55,502 nt of DNA from an uncultured Paraprevotella sp. GTDB taxonomy: Bacteria; Bacteroidota; Bacteroidia; Bacteroidales; Bacteroidaceae. Shown here piece by piece: positions 6,845-14,426 of this stretch (positions are counted from its first letter, which is position 1; each line of letters starts with the position of its first letter). The translations under genes and the position numbers were made by a program. Where the stretch lies: positions 1 to 55,502 of the forward strand of contig CAJUGV010000013.1 of the NCBI GenBank assembly GCA_910586505.1. The letters are read 5' to 3'. The notes beneath the pieces are model-generated. The model was not told the origin of the DNA and did no database searches. It saw only the letters and a list, made by a program, of their open reading frames with translations.

Positions 6845-9205
6845 TTACTTTTGCAGATATTCATGCATGCTTCTGGCTGCGCGTCGTCCGTCTCCCATGG
6901 CAAGGATTACCGTGGCTCCTCCGCGCACGATGTCGCCTCCCGCAAAGATGAAGGGGATGTTGGTCTGCATGCTCTCGTTCACTACGATCGTGTTCTTGCG
7001 GCCCAGTTCAAGCCCCTGGATTGAGGTGGGGACAATCGGATTGGGGGAAACGCCTACGGCTACAATGGCCATGTCTATATCGATGGTTTCGGTAGCTCCC
7101 GAAATAGGCTCGGGGCTGCGGCGTCCGCTGGCATCGGGCTCTCCCAGCTGCATTTTTTGCAGGACAACCTGTTTTACGGCTCCCTTTTCGTCAGCGATGT
7201 ATTCCACAGGGTTGTGTAGGGTGAGGAACTCTATGCCTTCTTCTTTGGCATGTTTCACTTCTTCTATACGTGCCGGCATCTCGGCTTCCGAACGGCGGTA
7301 GACTATCATGACGCGTTCGGCGCCTAACCGTTTGGCCGTGCGGCAGGAATCCATTGCCGTGTTGCCTCCTCCTACTACCATGACATTCTTGGCCAGATGT
7401 ATCGGGGTGTCGGTTTCTGGGTTGGACGCATCCATTAGATTGACGCGTGTCAGATACTCGTTGCTCGACATGATGTTGATGCTATTCTCGCCCGGGATAC
7501 CCATGAAATTAGGCAGTCCTGCTCCCGAACCAACGAAAATGCCCTGGAATCCTTTCTCTTCAAGTTCCTTTACACTGATCGTCTTGCCTACGAGGCAGTC
7601 TTTTTCGAACTTAACGCCTGTTTTCTCCAGATTGCGGATTTCTACGTCTACTATCTTGTTGGGAAGACGGAACTCGGGAATACCGTATTTCAATACACCG
7701 CCGATTTCGTGCAATGCCTCGAATACTGTTACGTCGTAGCCGTATTTTGCCATGTCGCCTGCAAATGAAAGACCTGCGGGACCGGAACCGATGACAGCCA
7801 CCTTGATGCCGTTGGCGGGCGCGCATTCGGGTATGGAACTCATTCCACTCTCACGTTCAAAGTCGGCAGCGAACCGCTCCAGATAACCGATGGCTACTGC
7901 CGGCTCGTTCATTTTCAGGTGAATGCAACGGCTTTCGCATTGTTTCTCTTGCGGACATACACGGCCGCATACGGCCGGTAAGGCGGAGGTGCTTTTCAGA
8001 ACGCGGGCTGCGTTGAGAAATTCTCCCCTTTCTATGTTCTTGACAAACGAAGGAATATTGATGTTTACCGGACATCCTTGCATGCACGTGGGGTTGGCGC
8101 AGTCCAGACAACGTTTGGCTTCGGTTATGGCCTGTTCCGCACTCAGTCCGGTGTTTACTTCTTCCGTGCGGGTGGTGGCGCGGTAAACCGGGTCGAGTTC
8201 CGGCATAATGACACGCGGGATGGCCGTACGCTCTTTCGGTTTCATCGCCTTGCGTATTTCCTGGCGCCACGGGGCATTGCGGTCTGTCAACTCGTGGAGT
8301 GGAGTGGTAGTGTCCATCTGAGATGCGTCGCCCGTCGCGCAGGTTTGTTCTGCCCGGCAATCGGTAGAATCTTTTCCGCCGTCAGCGGTTTGGGTAAATC
8401 GCTCCATCTCTTCGGTCTCTTCCTTCTTGAAAGCCCCCATGCGTTTGAGCATTTCGTCAAAGTCTACTTCGTGACCGTCAAATTCAGGGCCGTCCACACA
8501 TACGAAACGGGTTTTTCCTCCAACAGATATGCGGCATGCACCGCACATTCCCGTGCCGTCTACCATGATGGTATTGAGGGACACATCGGTAGGAATGCCG
8601 TATTTCTTGGTGAGCAGACAGCAGAATTTCATCATGACGGCGGGGCCGATGGCAAAGCACTTGTTTACAGTCTCACGTTTGATAACGCTTTCTATGCCTT
8701 CGGTTACCAGGCCTTTCTGGCCGTAACTGCCGTCGTCTGTCATGATAATGACGTCATCCGAGCTTTTACGAACCTCTTCTTCCAGAATTATCAGTTCCTT
8801 GCTTCTGCCTGCTAATACTGAAATCACACGGTTGCCCGCTGCTTTCAGGGCTTCGATGATAGGCAGCATGGGAGCTACGCCGACACCACCGCCGGCACAT
8901 ACCACGGTGCCGAAGTTTTCAATATGTGTGGCTTTGCCCAGCGGGCCTACCACGTCTGTGATAAAGTCGCCCTCGTTCAGGTTGCACAAACGTGTGGAAG
9001 AGAGACCTACTTTCTGTACCACCAGTGTAATGGTTCCCTTGACCGGATCGGCACCGGCTATGGTGAGAGGCATGCGTTCGCCTTTCTCTCCTACGCGGAT
9101 AATGACGAAATGACCGGCTTTGCGTGCCTTGGCTATCAGCGGCGCTTCAATCTCGAACTTGAAAACTTTCTCGGAGAACTGGCTTTTGGATATGATTCTG
9201 TTCAT
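6845..9205 (-). CDS. Fused NfnA-NfnB-like flavoprotein (ferredoxin-NADP reductase alpha / NADPH glutamate synthase-type beta)
   Basis: A 786-residue two-part oxidoreductase. Residues 1-260 are a ferredoxin-NADP-reductase-like module with a 2Fe-2S cysteine motif (MCGACRISVGGKTRFVC). After a variable linker (about 262-330) comes a glutamate-synthase-small-subunit-like module with 4Fe-4S motifs (CLDCANPTCMQGCP and CGRVCPQEKQCESRC), an FAD Rossmann motif (VIGSGPAGLSFAGD), an NADPH motif (VVGGGNTAMDS) and a C-terminal FAGGDIVRGGATVI. Separate NfnA and NfnB perform electron-bifurcating NADH/ferredoxin:NADP transhydrogenation, and related SudAB reduces polysulfide. Databases often label such fusions as dihydroorotate dehydrogenase plus glutamate synthase; I think redox balancing is likelier. 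It follows serS by 25 bp. Confidence 0.85.
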   Translation of the reverse strand: MNRIISKSQFSEKVFKFEIEAPLIAKARKAGHFVIIRVGEKGERMPLTIAGADPVKGTITLVVQKVGLSSTRLCNLNEGDFITDVVGPLGKATHIENFGTVVCAGGGVGVAPMLPIIEALKAAGNRVISVLAGRSKELIILEEEVRKSSDDVIIMTDDGSYGQKGLVTEGIESVIKRETVNKCFAIGPAVMMKFCCLLTKKYGIPTDVSLNTIMVDGTGMCGACRISVGGKTRFVCVDGPEFDGHEVDFDEMLKRMGAFKKEETEEMERFTQTADGGKDSTDCRAEQTCATGDASQMDTTTPLHELTDRNAPWRQEIRKAMKPKERTAIPRVIMPELDPVYRATTRTEEVNTGLSAEQAITEAKRCLDCANPTCMQGCPVNINIPSFVKNIERGEFLNAARVLKSTSALPAVCGRVCPQEKQCESRCIHLKMNEPAVAIGYLERFAADFERESGMSSIPECAPANGIKVAVIGSGPAGLSFAGDMAKYGYDVTVFEALHEIGGVLKYGIPEFRLPNKIVDVEIRNLEKTGVKFEKDCLVGKTISVKELEEKGFQGIFVGSGAGLPNFMGIPGENSINIMSSNEYLTRVNLMDASNPETDTPIHLAKNVMVVGGGNTAMDSCRTAKRLGAERVMIVYRRSEAEMPARIEEVKHAKEEGIEFLTLHNPVEYIADEKGAVKQVVLQKMQLGEPDASGRRSPEPISGATETIDIDMAIVAVGVSPNPIVPTSIQGLELGRKNTIVVNESMQTNIPFIFAGGDIVRGGATVILAMGDGRRAARSMHEYLQK

Positions 9206-9230
9206 GATGCTTTATAATGAAAGGTGTGAC

Positions 9231-10520
9231 TTAAAACGGCTGCTCGTCCAAAATCTCGAAGCCGCAGTAGGGCACCAGACTTTTCGGTATGCGGATGCCT
9301 TCCGGAGTCTGATTGTTTTCCATAATGGCGGCCACGATGCGCGGCAGAGCGAGGGCCGAACCGTTAAGCGTGTGGCACAATTCCGTCTTTTTGTCTTCCT
9401 CGCGGCGGAAACGGCATTTCAGCCGGTTTGCCTGATATGTATCGAAGTTGGATACGGAACTTACCTCCAACCAGCGTTTCTGAGCTTCCGAATATACTTC
9501 GAAGTCATAGCAGACGGATGAGGTGAAACTCATATCGCCTCCGCACAGACGCAGGATGCGGTAGGGAAGTTCCAGTTTTTGGAGCAGGCTTTCTACGTGT
9601 GCCAGCATTTCCTGATGCGACTGTTCCGAATGTTCGGGTTTGTCGATGCGTACGATCTCCACTTTTGAAAATTCGTGCAGACGGTTCAGCCCGCGTACAT
9701 CCTTGCCGTATGACCCCGCCTCGCGACGGAAGCATTGGGTGTAGGCACAGTTCTTGATCGGTAATGCCTTTTCGTCCAAAATCACGTCACGATAGATGTT
9801 CGTCACAGGGACTTCTGCTGTCGGAATGAGATAGAAGTCGTCCAGATTGCAGTGATACATCTGCCCTTCTTTGTCAGGTAACTGTCCTGTGCCGTAGCCG
9901 GACGCTTCGTTCACAACCGTAGGAGGCATGATTTCTTCGTAGCCGGCCTTGCGTGCTTCATCAAGGAAGAAATTGATGAGTGCGCGTTGCAGCCGTGCGC
10001 CTTTACCACGGTACACCGGAAAACCGGCACCTGTAATTTTCACGCCGAGGTCGAAATCGATCAGATTGTATTTCTTGGCCAGTTCCCAGTGGGGGAGTGC
10101 ATCTTTGGGAAGTTCCGTTTCCATACCTCCCATTTTTACCACCACATTGTCTTCTGCACCGTTTCCTTCCGGAACGATGTCATAAGGGATATTGGGGATG
10201 GCGCAGAGCTGGGCGTTAAGGTCCTGTTGCGCCTGGTCCATGGTTTCCTGTAAAGTTTTGTTTGTATCTTTCAGATTGGCAACTTCTTTCTTGATTGATT
10301 CGGCCTCTTCTTTCTTGCCTTGTTTCATCAACGCACCGATTTGTGCGGCCAGTTTTTTGCTTTCCGACAAGTTGATATCCAGTTGTGTCTGTGCTTCACG
10401 TCTTTTTTTGTCAGTAGCCAGCACCTTGTCAATAGCTTCCTTTGCTCCGGAAAAATGTTTTTTTTCCAAACCTTTTATGACCCATTCGGTCTTTTCGTTG
10501 ATGAGTTTTAATGTAAGCAT
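9231..10520 (-). CDS. serS: Seryl-tRNA synthetase
   Basis: Class II synthetase of 429 residues, normal length. The N-terminal antiparallel coiled-coil arm (about residues 25-110, rich in K/E/Q with DKKRREAQTQLDINLSESKK) contacts the long variable arm of tRNA-Ser. The catalytic core shows motif 2 (QCFRREAGSYGKDVRGLNRL) and motif 3 (NGSALALPRIVAAIMENNQ). It is transcribed with the NfnAB-like gene 25 bp downstream and has its own -7 box upstream. Confidence 0.97.
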   Translation of the reverse strand: MLTLKLINEKTEWVIKGLEKKHFSGAKEAIDKVLATDKKRREAQTQLDINLSESKKLAAQIGALMKQGKKEEAESIKKEVANLKDTNKTLQETMDQAQQDLNAQLCAIPNIPYDIVPEGNGAEDNVVVKMGGMETELPKDALPHWELAKKYNLIDFDLGVKITGAGFPVYRGKGARLQRALINFFLDEARKAGYEEIMPPTVVNEASGYGTGQLPDKEGQMYHCNLDDFYLIPTAEVPVTNIYRDVILDEKALPIKNCAYTQCFRREAGSYGKDVRGLNRLHEFSKVEIVRIDKPEHSEQSHQEMLAHVESLLQKLELPYRILRLCGGDMSFTSSVCYDFEVYSEAQKRWLEVSSVSNFDTYQANRLKCRFRREEDKKTELCHTLNGSALALPRIVAAIMENNQTPEGIRIPKSLVPYCGFEILDEQPF

Positions 10521-10559
10521 ACTATTATATATTTTATATTCCTACTTTTCTGCAATTTG

Positions 10560-10567
10560 CAAAATTA
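10560..10567 (-). promoter_or_regulatory. -7 box of serS
   Basis: The minus strand reads TAATTTTG, 39 bp upstream of the serS ATG. The -33 region is not well conserved. Confidence 0.5.
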
Positions 10568-10691
10568 ATTAAAAAAAGGGTAGGATGGGTAAGAAATGCC
10601 CGAAAAACTCCTGATTTCTTTGCAGAATGAAGAAAAACGTAAGGCAGAGCCCTCCTTCTTGTCGGACAGGTTGCCGTGACGGATAGTATGG

Positions 10692-10760
10692 ATTGACATA
10701 TTGTAATCAATTTCATGGTATTTTTGTAACAATGAACTGTTTTTCTTGATGTATGTCAAT
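10692..10760. repeat. 9-bp inverted repeat pair in serS / secreted-protein intergenic region
   Basis: ATTGACATA at 10692-10700 is the exact reverse complement of TATGTCAAT at 10752-10760. A TATTTTTG box lies between them. It may be an operator or coincidental. The rest of 10521-10889 holds only the promoters of the two divergent genes. Confidence 0.4.
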
Positions 10761-10792
10761 TTAATCTTTTATTTCTTGTTAAATACGTACTT

Positions 10793-10828
10793 TTTGTTGC
10801 AGATAGATTGCTCTCTGCATTATCTTTG
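10793..10828 (+). promoter_or_regulatory. Promoter of the small secreted-protein gene
   Basis: -33 TTTG (10793-10796) or TTG (10797-10799), then -7 TATCTTTG (10821-10828). The gene starts at 10890, giving a leader of about 55 nt. Confidence 0.55.
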
Positions 10829-10889
10829 TGTTGTTTTTAGGAGAGGCCATGGAGGCCATTAGTTTAAGTTTAGGTAAAAAGATTGAGAA

Positions 10890-11348
10890 ATGAAAAAGTT
10901 GATGACAATGGTGGGCGCCATAATGATGGTGGCCGCAGTGAATGCAAGTGAAGTGACAACGGTACCGTTCAGTGAAGCACGGGTAAACGTGCCGGCGCGT
11001 GTTCGTTTTGTTCAAGGAGAGAATTATGGTTTTAGTGTAGAGGCTAAAGACTCGATAGTGGCAAAGACAGTCCGTTGTTCTGTGAAAGACGGAGTGCTCC
11101 AGTTTAGTCTGGGTAGCGCTCTTCAGCCGGGAGAATCCAGATTCGATGAGAAGAAAGGTGTGCACTATTATGGTGTGAATAAGACCAATCAGGTGTATGC
11201 AAACGGAAATGATGAGAATGAAATGGTGATAACGGTTGTCGCCCCTGATATGCCTAAGTTCAGAACTTCGTCTGACTATGTGGCAGTGACGGTGAAAGCA
11301 GTTGAAGAGGCACGCAAGAATCAAAGCGTGTTGTCGATGAACGAGTAG
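10890..11348 (+). CDS. Small exported protein, weakly GIN/DUF2807-like
   Basis: A 152-residue protein with a signal peptide (MKKLMTMVGAIMMVAAVNAS). The mature part reads VNVPARVRFVQGENYGFSVE, then VKDGVLQFSLGSAL. The alternation of short beta-strands and the position of the 'v-pa-v-v-qg-v-v-a' pattern recall the putative adhesin-head (GIN, DUF2807) domain, but the protein is shorter than usual and I am unsure. It stands alone between divergent serS and the convergent rplU-rpmA operon. A periplasmic or surface location is inferred from the signal peptide. Confidence 0.7.
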   Translation: MKKLMTMVGAIMMVAAVNASEVTTVPFSEARVNVPARVRFVQGENYGFSVEAKDSIVAKTVRCSVKDGVLQFSLGSALQPGESRFDEKKGVHYYGVNKTNQVYANGNDENEMVITVVAPDMPKFRTSSDYVAVTVKAVEEARKNQSVLSMNE

Positions 11349-11455
11349 CGGACCGACAGCCGGTGGCGTGCGGGAAAGAGCGCGCCGTCCTGATAAGCTT
11401 TCGTTGTTTCATACCTGTTTGTTGCTTATAAATAAAGGAGAAACAATAAATATGA

Positions 11456-11675
11456 ACCCTTCACGCAGAATTTCTGAATGTATTGTAGTTCAGTGTTTTG
11501 CGGTGAAGGGTATTTTTTTCCGGTTTTTCAAGGAAAGGCATGTAGGCCGCGTGAAAGGCGAAATACCCCTTTTTTATGTGAAAGAAAGAACATTCACCTT
11601 AAAGTGTAGACACACAGACTGTTATCGTGAGTGGGTGAAATATCAGGTGAAGGCTGTGAGAGACATCCTTCACCT
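11456..11675 (+). repeat. Structured non-coding stretch with alternative CCTTCAC-type inverted repeats
   Basis: ACCCTTCAC (11456-11464) pairs with GTGAAGGGT (11503-11511), which is followed by a T run. GGGTATTT (11508-11515), overlapping that arm, can instead pair with AAATACCC (11561-11568), again followed by T residues (11570-11575). Downstream AGGTGAAGG (11645-11653) pairs with CCTTCACCT (11667-11675). The 570-bp gap 11349-11919 holds no convincing gene. A 78-codon open frame from 11452 crosses all these arms and looks incidental. Confidence 0.55.
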
Positions 11676-11923
11676 TAACTTGCTGTAAATTAATGGGTAT
11701 GAAAGATGCGAATGTTTTTTCGGATTAAAAAGATAATGGGTGGGTAAGTCGTAAAAAGCGGAGTGCGGACCGATGAAAAATGAAGCGCAATGCGTTTGAA
11801 AACAATGAGCATGAAAATTCCGGATGATGCGCATGCTTTTATCTGTTCGATAAGGACGCGGCAGGGCCATTCTTGGGTTGAATGGAAAATGAAGCTGTAA
11901 TTTCAAGTGATTAATAGATATGG

Positions 11924-11960
11924 AAAGGGGGATGAGCTGTTTGACTCATCCCCCTTTTTA
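11924..11960. terminator. Terminator at the end of the rplU-rpmA operon
   Basis: A 13-bp perfect stem (AAAGGGGGATGAG / CTCATCCCCCTTT) with an 8-nt loop. T residues follow on the plus strand, and A/T-rich sequence flanks the minus-strand side. It probably acts in both directions. Confidence 0.8.
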
Positions 11961-11982
11961 TGCTGTTATAATAAACTCGTTA

Positions 11983-12258
11983 TTACGCTTCAGCTTTAAC
12001 TTCTACAGAAACAACGCTTCTGTTCTGACGTCCTCTGTAGCAACTCTTCTTGAAAGTTACCACACCGTCTACCAATGCGTAAAGAGTATGATCCTTACCC
12101 ATACCTACGTTTGTACCGGGATAGTGAACCGTACCGCGCTGACGTACGATGACGTTGCCGGCTATACATTTCTGTCCACCGAATATCTTTACGCCTAATC
12201 TCTGTGATGCTGATTCACGGCCGTTCTTAGAACTACCCACACCTTTTTTATGTGCCAT
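11983..12258 (-). CDS. rpmA: 50S ribosomal protein L27
   Basis: 91 residues beginning MAHKKGVGSSKNGRESASQR, the universal L27 N-terminus that reaches towards the peptidyl transferase centre. LGVKIFGGQKCIAGNVIVRQ and GVVTFKK follow the family. There is no N-terminal extension of the kind cleaved by Prp in Firmicutes. It lies 20 bp downstream of rplU, the standard order. Confidence 0.98.
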   Translation of the reverse strand: MAHKKGVGSSKNGRESASQRLGVKIFGGQKCIAGNVIVRQRGTVHYPGTNVGMGKDHTLYALVDGVVTFKKSCYRGRQNRSVVSVEVKAEA

Positions 12259-12278
12259 TTTCTTCTAACTTTTAAGGA

Positions 12279-12596
12279 TTAAGCAATAACTTGTTTGATG
12301 GTTAACTCTGTGAACTGCTGACGGTGACCGTTCAGCTTACGATAACCTTTTCTTCTCTTTTTGTGGAATACCAAGACCTTGTCGCCTTTTACCAGCGGAG
12401 AAACCACTTCGCAAACGACTTTCGCACCTTCTATAGTGGGGGCACCCACAGTTACATTACCATTGTTGTCTACCAACAAAACTTTCTCAAATTCAACAGC
12501 CTGATTAAGTTCGGCATTCTGGATGTGATGTACAAACAGCTTTTTGCCTTCCTCAGCCTTGAACTGCTGACCGTTAATTTCTACAATTGCGTACAT
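12279..12596 (-). CDS. rplU: 50S ribosomal protein L21
   Basis: 105 residues with MYAIVEINGQQFKAEEGKKL at the N-terminus and VLVFHKKRRKGYRKLNGHRQ, the L21 signature, near the C-terminus. L21 binds 23S rRNA domain I/II early in assembly. It is first in a two-gene operon with rpmA and has a near-consensus promoter. Confidence 0.98.
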   Translation of the reverse strand: MYAIVEINGQQFKAEEGKKLFVHHIQNAELNQAVEFEKVLLVDNNGNVTVGAPTIEGAKVVCEVVSPLVKGDKVLVFHKKRRKGYRKLNGHRQQFTELTIKQVIA

Positions 12597-12679
12597 TTTA
12601 ATGGATTAAACGGGTTTTTCCATGAGGCGGATGTCTGTGTGACCTCGCTTTTTCAAGCCTCTCTGGACTAAATCGGGTG

Positions 12680-12711
12680 CAAAGTTAGTAATAACAGCGC
12701 ATTCGACCAAG
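12680..12711 (-). promoter_or_regulatory. Promoter of rplU-rpmA
   Basis: On the minus strand, -7 TAACTTTG (12687-12680) and -33 CTTG (12711-12708) with a 20-bp spacer. The leader is roughly 75 nt. Next to it, 12711-12738 can form a weak hairpin (ATGGA/TCCAT), possibly the 3' end of trxB. Confidence 0.65.
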
Positions 12712-12777
12712 CTTTTTAATGGATTTCTCCATGAAAAAGTGGAAGAATGCGCTACTTTTTATACTACAGTTTGCAGT

Positions 12778-13716
12778 TTACAACTTGTTTTCTGCCAGAT
12801 AACGTTCGGCTTCTATGGCGGCTTTGCATCCGCTGGCTGCGGCTGTGATGGCCTGGCGGTAATGCGGATCGGCTACATCACCGGCTGCAAATATACCCGG
12901 CATGCCGGTACGGGGCGAACTTCCTTCGGTAATGATGTATCCCGTCTCGTCTGTTCTGACCCATGGCTTGAATATATCAGAGTTAGGCTTGTGGCCTATG
13001 GCCAGGAAGAATCCGTCGATGGCTAAATCGTAGTGTTGTTCGTCAGTTTCGCCTTTACGTTTTACTACATGGACGCCTTCTACCCCGTTCTCGCCGAACA
13101 ATCCTTCCGCATTGTGTTCGAATAATACTTCTATTTTGGGATTCTCCATCACGCGTTCTTGCATGATCTTTGATGCCCGCAGGAAAGGTTTGCGAACGAG
13201 CAGGTAAACTTTCGATGCGAGTCCTGCCAAATATGTGGCTTCTTCGCAGGCCGTGTCTCCGCCTCCTACTACGGCAACGGTTTTCTTACGATAGAAGAAA
13301 CCGTCGCAGGTGGCACAGGCACTGACACCCATGCCCGCATATTTCTTTTCATCTTCAAGGCCCAGATATTTGGCTGTGGCGCCGGTTGCGATGATAATAG
13401 TGTCGGCTTCTACGGTAGTTTCGTTATCGAAAGTAATTTTATAGGGTCGCACGTCAAAGTCGGCTTTAATGGCGATGGCATTACGGATATCGGTGCCGAA
13501 GCGTTCGGCCTGTTTCCGTAAATCTTCCATCAGGTCGGGACCGGCTATCCCCTCGGGGTATCCCGGAAAGTTCTCGACTTCGGTAGTGGTGGTCAACTGG
13601 CCTCCGGGTTGTATGCCCTCATAAAGCACTGGATTGAGGTTGGCACGTCCTGCGTAGATGGCTGCGGTGTATCCGGCCGGACCGGAACCAATGATTAAGC
13701 AACGAATGTGTTCCAT
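12778..13716 (-). CDS. trxB: Thioredoxin-disulfide reductase
   Basis: 312-residue FAD/NADPH flavoprotein that reduces thioredoxin. The FAD motif GSGPAGYTAAIYAGRA is at the N-terminus, the redox-active pair CATC (ACATCDGFFYRKK) near residue 137, the NADPH motif VVGGGDTACEEA just after, and the C-terminal FAD contact FAAGDVADPHYRQ. Last gene of the ftsK-lolA-trxB run, 46 bp after the LolA-like gene. Confidence 0.96.
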   Translation of the reverse strand: MEHIRCLIIGSGPAGYTAAIYAGRANLNPVLYEGIQPGGQLTTTTEVENFPGYPEGIAGPDLMEDLRKQAERFGTDIRNAIAIKADFDVRPYKITFDNETTVEADTIIIATGATAKYLGLEDEKKYAGMGVSACATCDGFFYRKKTVAVVGGGDTACEEATYLAGLASKVYLLVRKPFLRASKIMQERVMENPKIEVLFEHNAEGLFGENGVEGVHVVKRKGETDEQHYDLAIDGFFLAIGHKPNSDIFKPWVRTDETGYIITEGSSPRTGMPGIFAAGDVADPHYRQAITAAASGCKAAIEAERYLAENKL

Positions 13717-13762
13717 AATTCTTTGTATTTAATGTGAATATATATATTATAGATAAGTCTGA

Positions 13763-14404
13763 TTATCTCAAGTCGATAATTTCGGCTTGCGGGTAATCTT
13801 TGGGATTGAATTCAAAATCGTTAGCTGAGAATGATTGGCCCGTATGAAACTGGTGTATGGAGATGCGTGTCCACTTATCCTCTTTTTGTGGTTGTATGCG
13901 AATGCACATCGGAACATGAGTATTCTTGTCTATATCCATGATAATGACATACGGATGCTTCTGTTTGTTCTGTGCGGTAAGTGTGATCTCATAACAAGCC
14001 TTTCCGCGCAGATTGGTTTCTTTAAGCTGGTAGCCGTATCCTTTTTTATATAGGCCGATGAATGTATAAGGGTTCAGATTTTGCTGCTCCTCCGGAGTGG
14101 GGACATTTACGTTTACTTCTTCGCTGGCTTTTATGTAGCTCCATTGCGTTTCTCCATTATACCATGTTATTATTTCCGGTGTGGACATTTGAAATTTATT
14201 GCCCAGAATACACATCGTGCCCGAAATGCTGCCTTGCAGGTTTCCATTGGAAAAGTTGTCGGCTTTGAATATGGCTTTCACACCACCCTTTCCGGTGAAG
14301 AGTGCGGCTGTTTTATCCAGAATTTTTCTTGTGTCAGGTGTTTTCTGTGCCTTTGTTGCGGTGACGGTCATGCACAAGACTATAATCCACAATATCTTTT
14401 TCAT
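13763..14404 (-). CDS. LolA-like periplasmic lipoprotein carrier
   Basis: A 213-residue exported protein (signal MKKILWIIVLCMTVTATKAQ). ARG-like beta-sheet fold features include GTMCILGNKFQMSTPEIITW and YNGETQWSYIKASEEVNV, which match the LolA/outer-membrane lipoprotein carrier family of Bacteroidetes. LolA shuttles lipoproteins across the periplasm from LolCDE. Its place between ftsK and trxB is, from memory, conserved in Bacteroides. No other Lol component is adjacent. Confidence 0.82.
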   Translation of the reverse strand: MKKILWIIVLCMTVTATKAQKTPDTRKILDKTAALFTGKGGVKAIFKADNFSNGNLQGSISGTMCILGNKFQMSTPEIITWYNGETQWSYIKASEEVNVNVPTPEEQQNLNPYTFIGLYKKGYGYQLKETNLRGKACYEITLTAQNKQKHPYVIIMDIDKNTHVPMCIRIQPQKEDKWTRISIHQFHTGQSFSANDFEFNPKDYPQAEIIDLR

Positions 14405-14426
14405 CTTTCGTAGTCCTTTTATAGGG

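Noticed and set aside
11452..11688. 78-codon open frame in the gap after the small secreted protein gene
   Set aside because: It runs across several inverted-repeat arms and shows no recognisable protein pattern. Retained as a structured repeat, although translation cannot be excluded.
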